37,626 bases of DNA, taken from positions 1 to 37,626 of the forward strand of contig CAJXZM010000047.1 in assembly GCA_913063125.1 (NCBI GenBank), written 5' to 3'. The translations under genes and the position numbers were made by a program. The notes beneath the pieces are model-generated. The model was given only the letters and a program-made list of their open reading frames with translations, did no database searches and was not told the DNA's origin. Of this stretch, positions 1 to 6,867 are shown piece by piece. Source of the stretch: an uncultured Gammaproteobacteria bacterium. GTDB taxonomy: Bacteria; Pseudomonadota; Gammaproteobacteria; Pseudomonadales; Ketobacteraceae. How positions within the stretch are numbered: the stretch's first letter is position 1; each line of letters begins with the position of its first letter.

Positions 1-531
1 TTTTTTCTTGAAGATATTTATGGGGGGATTGATTTAACTGAGCTTTCTCATCAGATTGAACGAGTAATGAATAAGGCATTTAAGATTTTGCCCGAGAAGG
101 TAATGGCAACCTCAACACATGCGTTGGAATTTAATGCGTTGTCAGCTGAGCTTGATGAAGCAATGGCATGTTTTCTCTTTAATGAAATGGGTGTTGCTGA
201 GATTACTTTTGATGCGTATGTTGAAGCTTTTCGGGAAGCCGTCGACATATCGTTGAGGCATCGGCAGGCAGCGCTGGCGAAAATGTTGGCGCAGGGCTTG
301 GATAAATATGTGAGAAGCCGGTTAGTGTATGGCACGTTTAAAATGGTTAAACGCCCTGCTGTAAATGCAGGTATTGGTGAGCTGTATGATTTTATGGACA
401 AAGGCTTTGATGTGATGAGGCCATTGGGTAGCGCAAAGGAGTTGATTGATGCCATTGTTGACGAAGAGGTGGCAATCGTAAATCGAATCTATGGGCGTAG
501 CGACGATCCCTTTGGGTTTCAGTGTTTTTAA
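1..531 (+). CDS. Conserved hypothetical protein, C-terminal part (5' end outside window)
   Basis: The reading frame is open from base 1, so the N-terminus lies upstream and 176 residues are visible. It begins Phe-Phe-Leu-Glu-Asp-Ile-Tyr-Gly-Gly, then runs as a mostly alpha-helical soluble protein with many Ala, Leu and Glu residues and no signal peptide, membrane segment or catalytic motif in the visible part. The opening resembles a conserved hypothetical family with an FFLxDLYG-type motif; this is from memory and no function is known to me. An internal ATG at 67 could be mistaken for the start, but the coding frame clearly continues before it. It converges with the DUF4282 gene and overlaps it by 4 bp at the stop codons, so the two share their 3' ends. 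Confidence 0.7.
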   Translation, partial: FFLEDIYGGIDLTELSHQIERVMNKAFKILPEKVMATSTHALEFNALSAELDEAMACFLFNEMGVAEITFDAYVEAFREAVDISLRHRQAALAKMLAQGLDKYVRSRLVYGTFKMVKRPAVNAGIGELYDFMDKGFDVMRPLGSAKELIDAIVDEEVAIVNRIYGRSDDPFGFQCF

Positions 532-1082
532 TAAGGCCAGTTTGTATTTTTGCGTGGTTTTTTTGCGTTGCTTGGTTTAGTGCTCGACGGTTTTAGATTG
601 GATGATTTAGATTGGTCAACATTGCTGGTGCTTTCTGACTCTTTAGATGTGTTTTTGTACCCCATGATGTTCCAAAAAGGTAGCTTGCGGGTAAGCCCTT
701 TGACTTCATCCATTGTGTTGGTTAACCCAGTGAGCTTGTTGGATAACAATCGCATATCATCAATGTTTTCAGCGATTCGAAATACCACAATATAAAATTC
801 CATTAATGCGCGAACTACTGTGGCAATTGCGATAAAGGTAATGGGGCCTGCGATAAAAAGGAAAAACATGCCGCGTGCAATGGAGGTCAAGAAGGCTTCA
901 AAACATAGATATAAAATGGCAAATAAGGTGGAGGCCAGGATAACGAAGTAAAGTGCAGGGAACATTTGAACAGTAATGAATTTCGAGAATGAGAAATCAA
1001 ATAACATTTGAAAAAATGTTAGAATGTTATTCTTGTTCTGCGTGTCGTCCCTATTATCTTCTGATGGTTGTGTTTTTTTCAT
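528..1082 (-). CDS. DUF4282 domain membrane protein
   Basis: This 184-residue inner-membrane protein has a polar N-terminal tail (1-30), two hydrophobic segments near residues 40-62 and 68-92, and then the phrase RALMEFYIVVFRIAENI (91-107), which is typical of DUF4282 proteins. The C-terminal third (about 140-184) is rich in Ser, Lys, Asn and Pro and is probably disordered. The function of DUF4282 is not established. It lies 17 bp downstream of the MATE transporter gene on the same strand, so the two may be co-transcribed. No good Shine-Dalgarno sequence precedes the ATG, which fits translational coupling or a weakly expressed gene. Confidence 0.75.
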   Translation of the reverse strand: MKKTQPSEDNRDDTQNKNNILTFFQMLFDFSFSKFITVQMFPALYFVILASTLFAILYLCFEAFLTSIARGMFFLFIAGPITFIAIATVVRALMEFYIVVFRIAENIDDMRLLSNKLTGLTNTMDEVKGLTRKLPFWNIMGYKNTSKESESTSNVDQSKSSNLKPSSTKPSNAKKPRKNTNWPY

Positions 1083-1099
1083 GGAGTTGTTGGATATGC

Positions 1100-2509
1100 T
1101 TATGTGGGGTTAGTTGCTTGCTGTGTTGGCTGCGTTAACGAATCTAAGCGATTGATAGTCCATACTAACGCACCTAATCCAGTAATGATATTCGCGATAC
1201 TAATTCCAATAAAAACCCCTTTTAATCCAAAGGCAGAGTCACCGATGTAAGCAAATGGAATGGTTAGAGCAAATAATCGAATGCAGTTTATGGACATTCC
1301 AATAGCGGGGCGTTGCAATGCATTTAATGACGAAGAAATAACCATCACCATACCCTGAAAGCCATAACTGATGGGTACAATCCATAGAAATAGCGCAGTA
1401 GTCTCTATGACCGCAGTATCGTTGTTGAAAATTTGAGCGATAGGTTTTGCTGTAGCGAGTAATAGCAACGTAATAAAGAGCTCCCAGCAAACCGTAAAGA
1501 TTAGCGCTGCCCGCAGACTCTCTTTTATTCGTAGTTGTTTGCCAGCACCGTAATTCTGCGCGACAAAGGGTGTCATTACTGAAGATAGTGCCATGATCAC
1601 AACCATGGCTAATGACTCAATACGTGTTCCTACACCATAACCTGCTACTGAGGCTTCCCCATATTGAGAGACAAGGCGAGTAAGTATGCCTAGGGCTATT
1701 GGTCCTAACATGTTGGTTGTGGATGCTGGTATCCCGATCCGTAACATGGAATACCAATCTTGAGTTATTGTGGGTAATGTCGTTGCGAGGCGAGTAAAAC
1801 CAAAACCCTTTAAGGTAATCATTTTTTTGTGATTGGCGAGTAAATAGATGACGGCGATGGAAGCAACAAACCACGAAATTACGGTGGCAATCGCCGCACC
1901 TTGAATACCAAGCGCAGGGATGGGGCCAAGTCCGAAGATGAGAATAGGATCCATAATACCATTGGCGAGCCCTGCTAACGCCATGATGATGCTGGGCGTT
2001 TTTGTATCCCCCGTGGCACGGATTGTACTGTTACCAATCATAGGGATATAGAGAAGTAACAAACCCGCGAACCAAATGTCCATATAATCTGATATTAGGG
2101 GTAACGTTGTGTCATCAGCACCTAATAAGTGAAATAGTGGTGTTAGTGTAAGAATTCCCAAGGCTGATAGGGGAATGGCTGAAACTATGGCTAATAGCAG
2201 CGCGTGGGTGCATATCCGTTTGGCTGATAACCTATCACCAGAACCGATTTTTGCTGCCAATATGGCTGCGGTGCCAATGCCTAGCCCCATCGCTATGTTC
2301 ATGAATACAAAGGTGACGGGGAATGTAAAGCTGACTGCTGCGAGTTCTTTTGCTCCCATTAAGCCAATAAAAAAGGTATCAACAAGATTAAACAGCAGTA
2401 TGGCCATGATTCCTAGAATCATGGGCAGCGTCATTTTACGTAGTGTGGGTATAACGGGAGCGTGAGTTAGCAGGGGTTGTTGATGGGTACTGCTTGGTTC
2501 GTGACTCAT
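1100..2509 (-). CDS. MATE family multidrug/cation efflux transporter
   Basis: This 469-residue inner-membrane protein has about 12 hydrophobic segments, the usual length and layout of MATE transporters (two halves of six helices). Family-typical stretches are visible: LPMILGIMAILLFNLVDTFFIG near residues 28-49, with the Asn-Leu-Val-Asp-Thr-Phe-Phe signature of helix 1, and IRATGDTKTP near 163-172, typical of the loop between helices 4 and 5. Known MATE proteins exchange H+ or Na+ for cationic drugs or metabolites. The substrate cannot be told from sequence. The ATG at 2509 has no strong ribosome-binding site. It may form a short operon with the downstream DUF4282 gene. There is no link to the secretion cluster. 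Confidence 0.9.
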   Translation of the reverse strand: MSHEPSSTHQQPLLTHAPVIPTLRKMTLPMILGIMAILLFNLVDTFFIGLMGAKELAAVSFTFPVTFVFMNIAMGLGIGTAAILAAKIGSGDRLSAKRICTHALLLAIVSAIPLSALGILTLTPLFHLLGADDTTLPLISDYMDIWFAGLLLLYIPMIGNSTIRATGDTKTPSIIMALAGLANGIMDPILIFGLGPIPALGIQGAAIATVISWFVASIAVIYLLANHKKMITLKGFGFTRLATTLPTITQDWYSMLRIGIPASTTNMLGPIALGILTRLVSQYGEASVAGYGVGTRIESLAMVVIMALSSVMTPFVAQNYGAGKQLRIKESLRAALIFTVCWELFITLLLLATAKPIAQIFNNDTAVIETTALFLWIVPISYGFQGMVMVISSSLNALQRPAIGMSINCIRLFALTIPFAYIGDSAFGLKGVFIGISIANIITGLGALVWTINRLDSLTQPTQQATNPT

Positions 2510-2589
2510 GTAAAAAACTCAAAACTCAGGGGCGATCATTATCCCATAAAAAATGTTGAAAAAATGGCCAAAGTGATTTTAAGCTGGAG

Positions 2590-2991
2590 TTATTCCACAA
2601 TAAAACTGGTAAATAGAATAGCTTCAATGTCTGTAGATTCGTTTTCTGAGTCTAGAACAGAAATAACCGCCGCTAAGGCATCTGCCTTTAACCGTGTTTT
2701 ACCTTCGGTAGATGCGAGAGTAGCTTCTTCTTGTCGACTAAATAACATCACCAGGTTGTGGCGGATATAGGGTAGGTGGCGATCTATCGCTTCTGCCGTT
2801 GCATTACTGGTTACCTGCAGGGTGATATCGGCCTTGATGTAACTGAGCTTTTTGGATTGATAGTTGGTGACAATAGCGGGTTTCAACGGGACGTATTGTA
2901 CATTACTTGAGCCTTCTTCGCCTTCCTCTGCGTGAAGTAGCGAGGTTGCGAACATACAGATGAAGAAAAAGGCTAAGTGCAAGGGTTTCAT
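2590..2991 (-). CDS. FliL-like secreted protein
   Basis: This 133-residue protein starts with a signal peptide (residues 1-21, hydrophobic core LAFFFICMFATSLL, likely cleavage after His-Ala). The rest resembles the periplasmic domain of FliL: a YVPLKPAIVTNY-type strand near 33-44, then a KADITLQV strand, and a helix-rich end with a run of acidic residues (ESTDIEAILFTSFIVE). True FliL is anchored beside the flagellar stator, and stand-alone FliL-like proteins also occur in gammaproteobacteria. No flagellar genes are nearby, so a flagellar role is unproven. It is divergent from the small ORF at 3245 across a region with a strong palindrome. Confidence 0.7.
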   Translation of the reverse strand: MKPLHLAFFFICMFATSLLHAEEGEEGSSNVQYVPLKPAIVTNYQSKKLSYIKADITLQVTSNATAEAIDRHLPYIRHNLVMLFSRQEEATLASTEGKTRLKADALAAVISVLDSENESTDIEAILFTSFIVE

Positions 2992-3121
2992 ATTATAGTT
3001 TCCATAAGTTGTATTAAAAGCATAGACAATTCTTCAGGGATTGCTGTGGTTACGTGAATTTATGAGTGGAATATGGCTTTTGCCGTTTTGGGGGGAGGCG
3101 GGGGCGTTGATTAACTGCATA

Positions 3122-3144
3122 TATTTACCAAATCATGGTAAATA
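3122..3144. promoter_or_regulatory. Palindrome, candidate operator
   Basis: A perfect inverted repeat has 9-bp arms (TATTTACCA and TGGTAAATA) around a 5-bp centre (AATCA). It lies in the divergent intergenic region between the FliL-like gene and the 39-codon ORF, about 100-130 bp from each start. The size and symmetry suit a dimeric repressor site; there is no T-tract, so it is not a terminator. A shorter 6-bp inverted repeat (3146-3151 with 3159-3164) follows directly. The regulator is unknown. Confidence 0.45.
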
Positions 3145-3244
3145 ATGTGAATATTACCTTCACAGATAAAAATAATAGGCTATTTTTAGAATTAATAATC
3201 GCCAGCAACTAATTGCCACAAAACAAAAAATAGAAAGGTGTTGT

Positions 3245-3364
3245 ATGGAAGGTAAGCGCATAGAAGTTCAAGATTACCGTATGAATACAAATTTGGGACC
3301 CTGTATTCTAATGGGCTGTGTGTCCTGGTTAGCGCTATTTTCACTGTATCAATGGTTTAACTAG
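3245..3364 (+). CDS. Small single-pass membrane protein (39 aa)
   Basis: A short ORF starts with ATG 7 bp after a reasonable Shine-Dalgarno-like GAAAGGTG. The product has a charged N-terminus (MEGKRIEVQDYRMN) and one hydrophobic stretch (about 19-36, GPCILMGCVSWLALFSLYQW) that could span the membrane. The ribosome site and the charge-then-hydrophobic layout support a real small protein, but nothing else does. I do not recognise a family. A G10 homopolymer follows 14 bp after its stop. Confidence 0.4.
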   Translation: MEGKRIEVQDYRMNTNLGPCILMGCVSWLALFSLYQWFN

Positions 3365-3378
3365 TCGTTGAGCCTGAA

Positions 3379-3388
3379 GGGGGGGGGG
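3379..3388 (+). repeat. G10 homopolymer tract
   Basis: Ten consecutive G bases lie in the intergenic stretch between the 39-codon ORF and the DUF7352-like gene, about 155 bp before the latter's start. Tracts of this length are prone to slippage, so length could vary between cells and affect transcript or spacing. It is also a common sequencing-error site. The remaining bases of this gap show no other clear feature. Confidence 0.6.
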
Positions 3389-3542
3389 TGAAAGGTGGTA
3401 GCAACAGCGTTGAAATTTGACCTCAATCAGCGAAAGTCTGTGTTATGCTTTGTAGACTAACTTTAGATAGTAGGTTTCCCGTGAATTTTTAGGCCAATTT
3501 GGGAATGCTCGCAAAACGACGAACAGTCTTTAGAGGAATAAC

Positions 3543-3821
3543 ATGAGAACCATCCATAAATTCCAGTTAGAAATTAATGCAGAAACGCAAATATTAGAAC
3601 TTCCAGATAATAGTCGTATGCTGCATGTTGAGTATGTGATGCCGAGGCGTGCAATTAATGTATGGTATGAAGTAACGGCGGATATGACTGCAGAGCGATT
3701 ACCTCATAAGTTTCGTATATTTTCTACAGGGGATGGCATCCCTGATAATGGTGAGTATGTTGGCAGTACCATTGATCAATATCTTCCAGAGTCTTATCAT
3801 ATCTACGAGCTTAAAGATTAG
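3543..3821 (+). CDS. DUF7352-like small protein
   Basis: This 92-residue soluble protein has an ATG preceded by a good ribosome site (AGAGGAATAAC). It opens with RTIHKFQLEINAETQILELP, a beta-rich pattern followed by an aromatic strand (INVWYEVTADM) and the segment FRIFSTGDGIPDNGEYVGST. This resembles a small domain of unknown function (DUF7352) seen in phage and bacterial genes that begin with a similar Thr-Ile-Tyr-Lys-type strand. I give that from memory and it is tentative. It is a single-gene unit closed by a strong terminator 45 bp downstream. Confidence 0.65.
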   Translation: MRTIHKFQLEINAETQILELPDNSRMLHVEYVMPRRAINVWYEVTADMTAERLPHKFRIFSTGDGIPDNGEYVGSTIDQYLPESYHIYELKD

Positions 3822-3866
3822 ATGTTAGAAAACTGGGTTTTGAAAACTCAGTGTTGAAAATTCTCT

Positions 3867-3894
3867 AAAAAGGGGTGCTCCGGCACCCCTTTTT
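3867..3894 (+). terminator. Rho-independent terminator
   Basis: A 7-bp GC-rich stem (GGGGTGC/GCACCCC) with a TCCG tetraloop is flanked by A5 on the left and T5 on the right. It ends the DUF7352-like transcript 45 bp after the stop codon, can also work on the opposite strand, and insulates the kinase gene that follows. Confidence 0.9.
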
Positions 3895-3964
3895 ATTACC
3901 CTGTTGTTAGTAGATGCGGTTAATGCGTGTGTACTACTACGTAAATATTGTGTGTTAAATCCTT

Positions 3965-5272
3965 ATGTCAGATCTTGAAACAATCGGTAAATATACCATC
4001 GAAGGGGTGCTAGGCCGCGGAGCCATGGGGGTTGTATATAAAGCCTTTGACCCCAATATCGCTAGAACGGTTGCAGTAAAAACTATTCATGGCAACCTAT
4101 TATCCAGTGAAATGGGTAAAGAAATGCTAGAGCGCTTTAAAACTGAGGCGCAGGCTGTAGGTCGTTTAACACACCCTAATATTGTCGGTATTTTTGATTT
4201 TGACCAAGATCGAGGTACCCCATATTTTGTGATGGAATATGTTGAAGGTAAAGATTTAAAAAACCTGATCAAGCAAGGCTCGGTGTTTACCGCGGATGAA
4301 GTTGTTCGGGTAACGGTGGAGATATTGAAGGGTTTATCGTATACCCATAAGTTAAATATTGTTCATCGGGATATCAAACCTGCCAATATTTTTATTACTG
4401 ATAAAAGCGAAGTGAAAATTGCCGATTTTGGTATTGCTCGAATGGATGATTCGGAGTTGACCCAAGTCGGTAGTGTGTTGGGTACGCCGTCGTATATGTC
4501 ACCAGAACAGTGTATAGGTGCAGGAGTTGATGCACGCTCCGACTTATTTTCAGTCGGTACGCTGTTGTATGAAATGTTGACAGGGAAGAAGCCTTTTCGA
4601 GGCGAGCAAACCAACGCGATTATCCACAATGTTATCAATCTTAAGCCCGAGCCTCCCTCACAGGTAAGAAAAGAGGTTTCTAGCAGCTTTGATCAAATTA
4701 TTAAGAAAGCCTTGGCAAAGAATGCCAGCCAGCGCTATCAAACGGCAGCAGAATTTGCAGCAGATTTGGAAAAAGTATCCTCCGGTGGGCGGGTTGTAAG
4801 TAAAGGTCAGAAGGGGGGGGTTGTGGCTGGCGGTGTTGTTGTGGCCGTTGCGATAATTGGAGGTGTTGTATTTACCTTGTTACCCTCTAAAGACAATTCA
4901 GTTGTGGCGGTTGCGCCGATAGCTGCCCCCGTTATACCGGTTGTAGCGGAAGATGCATTAACCGTTGCGCAGAGAGAGAAAGTGACACGATTACTGGATG
5001 TGGCAAGGGCACATTTTTTGGTAGGGCGCTTAGTTTCTCCTCAAGGTAGTAATGCTTATGACGCCTATCAAATGGTGCTAGGTGTTGATGATCAAAACCT
5101 AAAGGCTCGACAGGGAATGGATGAGGTGCGAAACCGATTTTTTAAACGCACAAAAATTCTTTGGTTACAGGGCGAGAAGGATGAAGTTCGCAGTCATTTG
5201 GTGTTAGCTGAAGAGTTGTTTAAAGGCGAGCCGCTATTGGATGAACTTAGGGAGCGAGTACAAGGCGGTTAG
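3965..5272 (+). CDS. Transmembrane Ser/Thr protein kinase (PpkA/PknB type)
   Basis: This 435-residue Hanks-type kinase has its catalytic domain at about 8-270: Gly-rich loop GRGAMG (17-22), lysine in AVKT (Lys39), catalytic HRDIKPAN (134-141), DFG (154-156), activation loop with Thr and Ser residues ending in SPE (179-181), and DLFSVG in subdomain IX. One membrane helix spans about 286-307, followed by a periplasmic helical, TPR-like domain (about 330-435). In known T6SS clusters such kinases phosphorylate a Thr that an FHA protein then binds. Here tagH, tssL and the PP2C gene lie downstream, which supports the same job. It converges with the gene at 5279 (6-bp gap). The start has only a weak ribosome site. 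A G8 tract lies just before the membrane segment. Confidence 0.93.
   Translation: MSDLETIGKYTIEGVLGRGAMGVVYKAFDPNIARTVAVKTIHGNLLSSEMGKEMLERFKTEAQAVGRLTHPNIVGIFDFDQDRGTPYFVMEYVEGKDLKNLIKQGSVFTADEVVRVTVEILKGLSYTHKLNIVHRDIKPANIFITDKSEVKIADFGIARMDDSELTQVGSVLGTPSYMSPEQCIGAGVDARSDLFSVGTLLYEMLTGKKPFRGEQTNAIIHNVINLKPEPPSQVRKEVSSSFDQIIKKALAKNASQRYQTAAEFAADLEKVSSGGRVVSKGQKGGVVAGGVVVAVAIIGGVVFTLLPSKDNSVVAVAPIAAPVIPVVAEDALTVAQREKVTRLLDVARAHFLVGRLVSPQGSNAYDAYQMVLGVDDQNLKARQGMDEVRNRFFKRTKILWLQGEKDEVRSHLVLAEELFKGEPLLDELRERVQGG
4813..4820 (+). repeat. G8 tract inside the kinase gene
   Basis: Eight G bases encode Lys283-Gly-Gly-Val286 at the edge of the kinase's membrane helix. Reading the shifted frames, loss of one G gives a stop at 4854-4856 and gain of one G gives a stop at 4888-4890. 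Either slip would leave the kinase domain intact but remove the proper membrane segment and the periplasmic domain. Confidence 0.6.
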
Positions 5273-5278
5273 CTCGTT

Positions 5279-6763
5279 TTAGTTTGATTGATAGCTATCA
5301 GGCAGGCGTACCGTAAAAGCATCGTCTAGGTGCTGCTGGGCTTCGTCCCAGCGTTCCCCTTCGCGAGCCGTTGCTGCTAATGCTAAATGAGCCTTGGCAA
5401 TTTTTGATCGAGCTTGAGAAATGTAGGGTGAATTTGGCGAAGCTTTGATGAGTTTTACCAGGTAGTGTGTCGCAGTCCCAAATTTATCTGCGGGCGCTAA
5501 ATTACGGGCATTTACTGCGTTACCTATTTGACCCACAAAATACGAGGTTTCATCTTCTTTTGATGTAAATACCTTTTCTTCTATTACGGGGGCAACGATT
5601 ACAGGGGCTGCCTTTTCTGCAGCGATGCTTGCTTGGGGATCAATGCTAGGTGAACCTGTCGATTCAGTTACTTCACTTTTTGGAGGAAGGGTTTCTGCTG
5701 GTGACGATGTTGTTGCCATTGTTGCGGCAGCAATGTCATCAGGTATTTCGAGATCATCGGTTACGTCTAATGGTAGGGAGGGTTTAGTTTCTGGTGTTGG
5801 CTGTAATATCGCAGGAGCTGCTGCCCCCCAAGAGTCACCACTTTGATCGCTTGCAGGTTTTGTCTGCTTGGGCAATGCGACCTCTGTGTTATTGGCTGTC
5901 TCTAAGATGCCGCTAGTAAAAGCAATAAGAACGCAGCAGATTAGGATAAACGTCGCACCACCACCCCATATCCATGCGGCGGGGACTGATGGTTTTGCGG
6001 GGTTTTCTATTAACCCAGGTGTTGATTGTAGAGGTTCTTTATTTGGGCTAGATGTCGCCGAATCTGACTGCGTGCCAATTAATGTTTCGGCTTGAGCTTC
6101 GTTACTGGGTTGCTCATAGGCTTGCCCGACAAGGGTTTCCGCAAGACCTGGTATATTGGTTGCCGCAGGAGCTGCTTTCTGATTAACAAGGGTCTCATCC
6201 TCGCTATTAATGGTAGATGCATTTATTGCCGTGCTTGAGGGGAGTGAGCCGGATAATGTGCCAGAGGGCATAATCATCGTGGCTTCATCGGCATCACCCT
6301 CCATGGTGTTGTTGGCCGGGGTGTTGGAAGGTTTGGCCATCAAGGTCGGGTCGCTTGCCCCTGCGTTGTGACTAACAGTACTTTGTGTTGTTACTGACAG
6401 ATTAGGGGCTGTCGCATCGTTGCTGTCGTCATAAGGTATCTTGGGTTGATTGCTGTTTGGGTGCGAGAGTTTACCTGGAAGAGGGGTGATGAATGTGGCG
6501 TCTGGATCAACAGGGGTGTTTAGTGTTTGTTCGGTTTCTGTTGGCACAAAACCCTCTACTGCACTGTCGAGCTCTGATCGTAACTGAATAAAATGAGTGA
6601 TCGGAATTGGTGTGTGTTGTTGGACTCGATCTAAGGTTGGGATAGCTTGGTGACGAAATGATGGGTCTTGCTGAATTTTGCTAAGCAATGCGCTATATAA
6701 ACCGTCATAGGAAAGGTTGTTTTCCCGAAAATCTTCAAATAGCGTGACAACTTGTTCCATCAT
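5279..6763 (-). CDS. Single-pass protein with repeated Thr motifs and periplasmic helical domain
   Basis: This 494-residue protein is not from a family I can name. Parts in order: a helical N-terminal domain (about 1-70); a long low-complexity Ser/Thr/Pro/Ala region (about 75-260) with recurring acidic or Ala-Glu-Thr-hydrophobic-Ile/Val motifs, with Thr at 90, 140, 162, 191, 210 and 227 (for example DETLV, AETLV, AETLI); a membrane helix (262-284); a second Pro/Ser-rich linker; and a C-terminal helical repeat-like domain (about 400-485). That last domain has a layout like the periplasmic end of the neighbouring kinase. Topology should be N-inside. The gene converges with the kinase. By inference it is a kinase substrate and FHA-docking partner; this is untested. 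Confidence 0.75.
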   Translation of the reverse strand: MMEQVVTLFEDFRENNLSYDGLYSALLSKIQQDPSFRHQAIPTLDRVQQHTPIPITHFIQLRSELDSAVEGFVPTETEQTLNTPVDPDATFITPLPGKLSHPNSNQPKIPYDDSNDATAPNLSVTTQSTVSHNAGASDPTLMAKPSNTPANNTMEGDADEATMIMPSGTLSGSLPSSTAINASTINSEDETLVNQKAAPAATNIPGLAETLVGQAYEQPSNEAQAETLIGTQSDSATSSPNKEPLQSTPGLIENPAKPSVPAAWIWGGGATFILICCVLIAFTSGILETANNTEVALPKQTKPASDQSGDSWGAAAPAILQPTPETKPSLPLDVTDDLEIPDDIAAATMATTSSPAETLPPKSEVTESTGSPSIDPQASIAAEKAAPVIVAPVIEEKVFTSKEDETSYFVGQIGNAVNARNLAPADKFGTATHYLVKLIKASPNSPYISQARSKIAKAHLALAATAREGERWDEAQQHLDDAFTVRLPDSYQSN

Positions 6764-6812
6764 CTAACGTAAGCCTCTTTGCAATAACCCTGAAGAGCGT
6801 AGTGTGCAACCT

Positions 6813-6838
6813 AAAAGGCGCTGTTGCCAGCGCCTTTT
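6813..6838 (-). terminator. Rho-independent terminator of the caspase-like gene
   Basis: An 11-bp perfect stem (AAAAGGCGCTG/CAGCGCCTTTT) has a TTGC loop. On the minus strand it lies 30 bp after the caspase-like stop codon and ends in a T-run, so it closes that transcript before the 494-residue protein gene begins at 6763. Confidence 0.85.
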
Positions 6839-6867
6839 CTTTGTATTTGGGTTATTGCAGCTTTCGT

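Noticed and set aside
3146..3164. TGTGA-like half sites resembling a CRP box
   Set aside because: Spacer between the half sites is 9 bp rather than the 6 bp of the CRP consensus.
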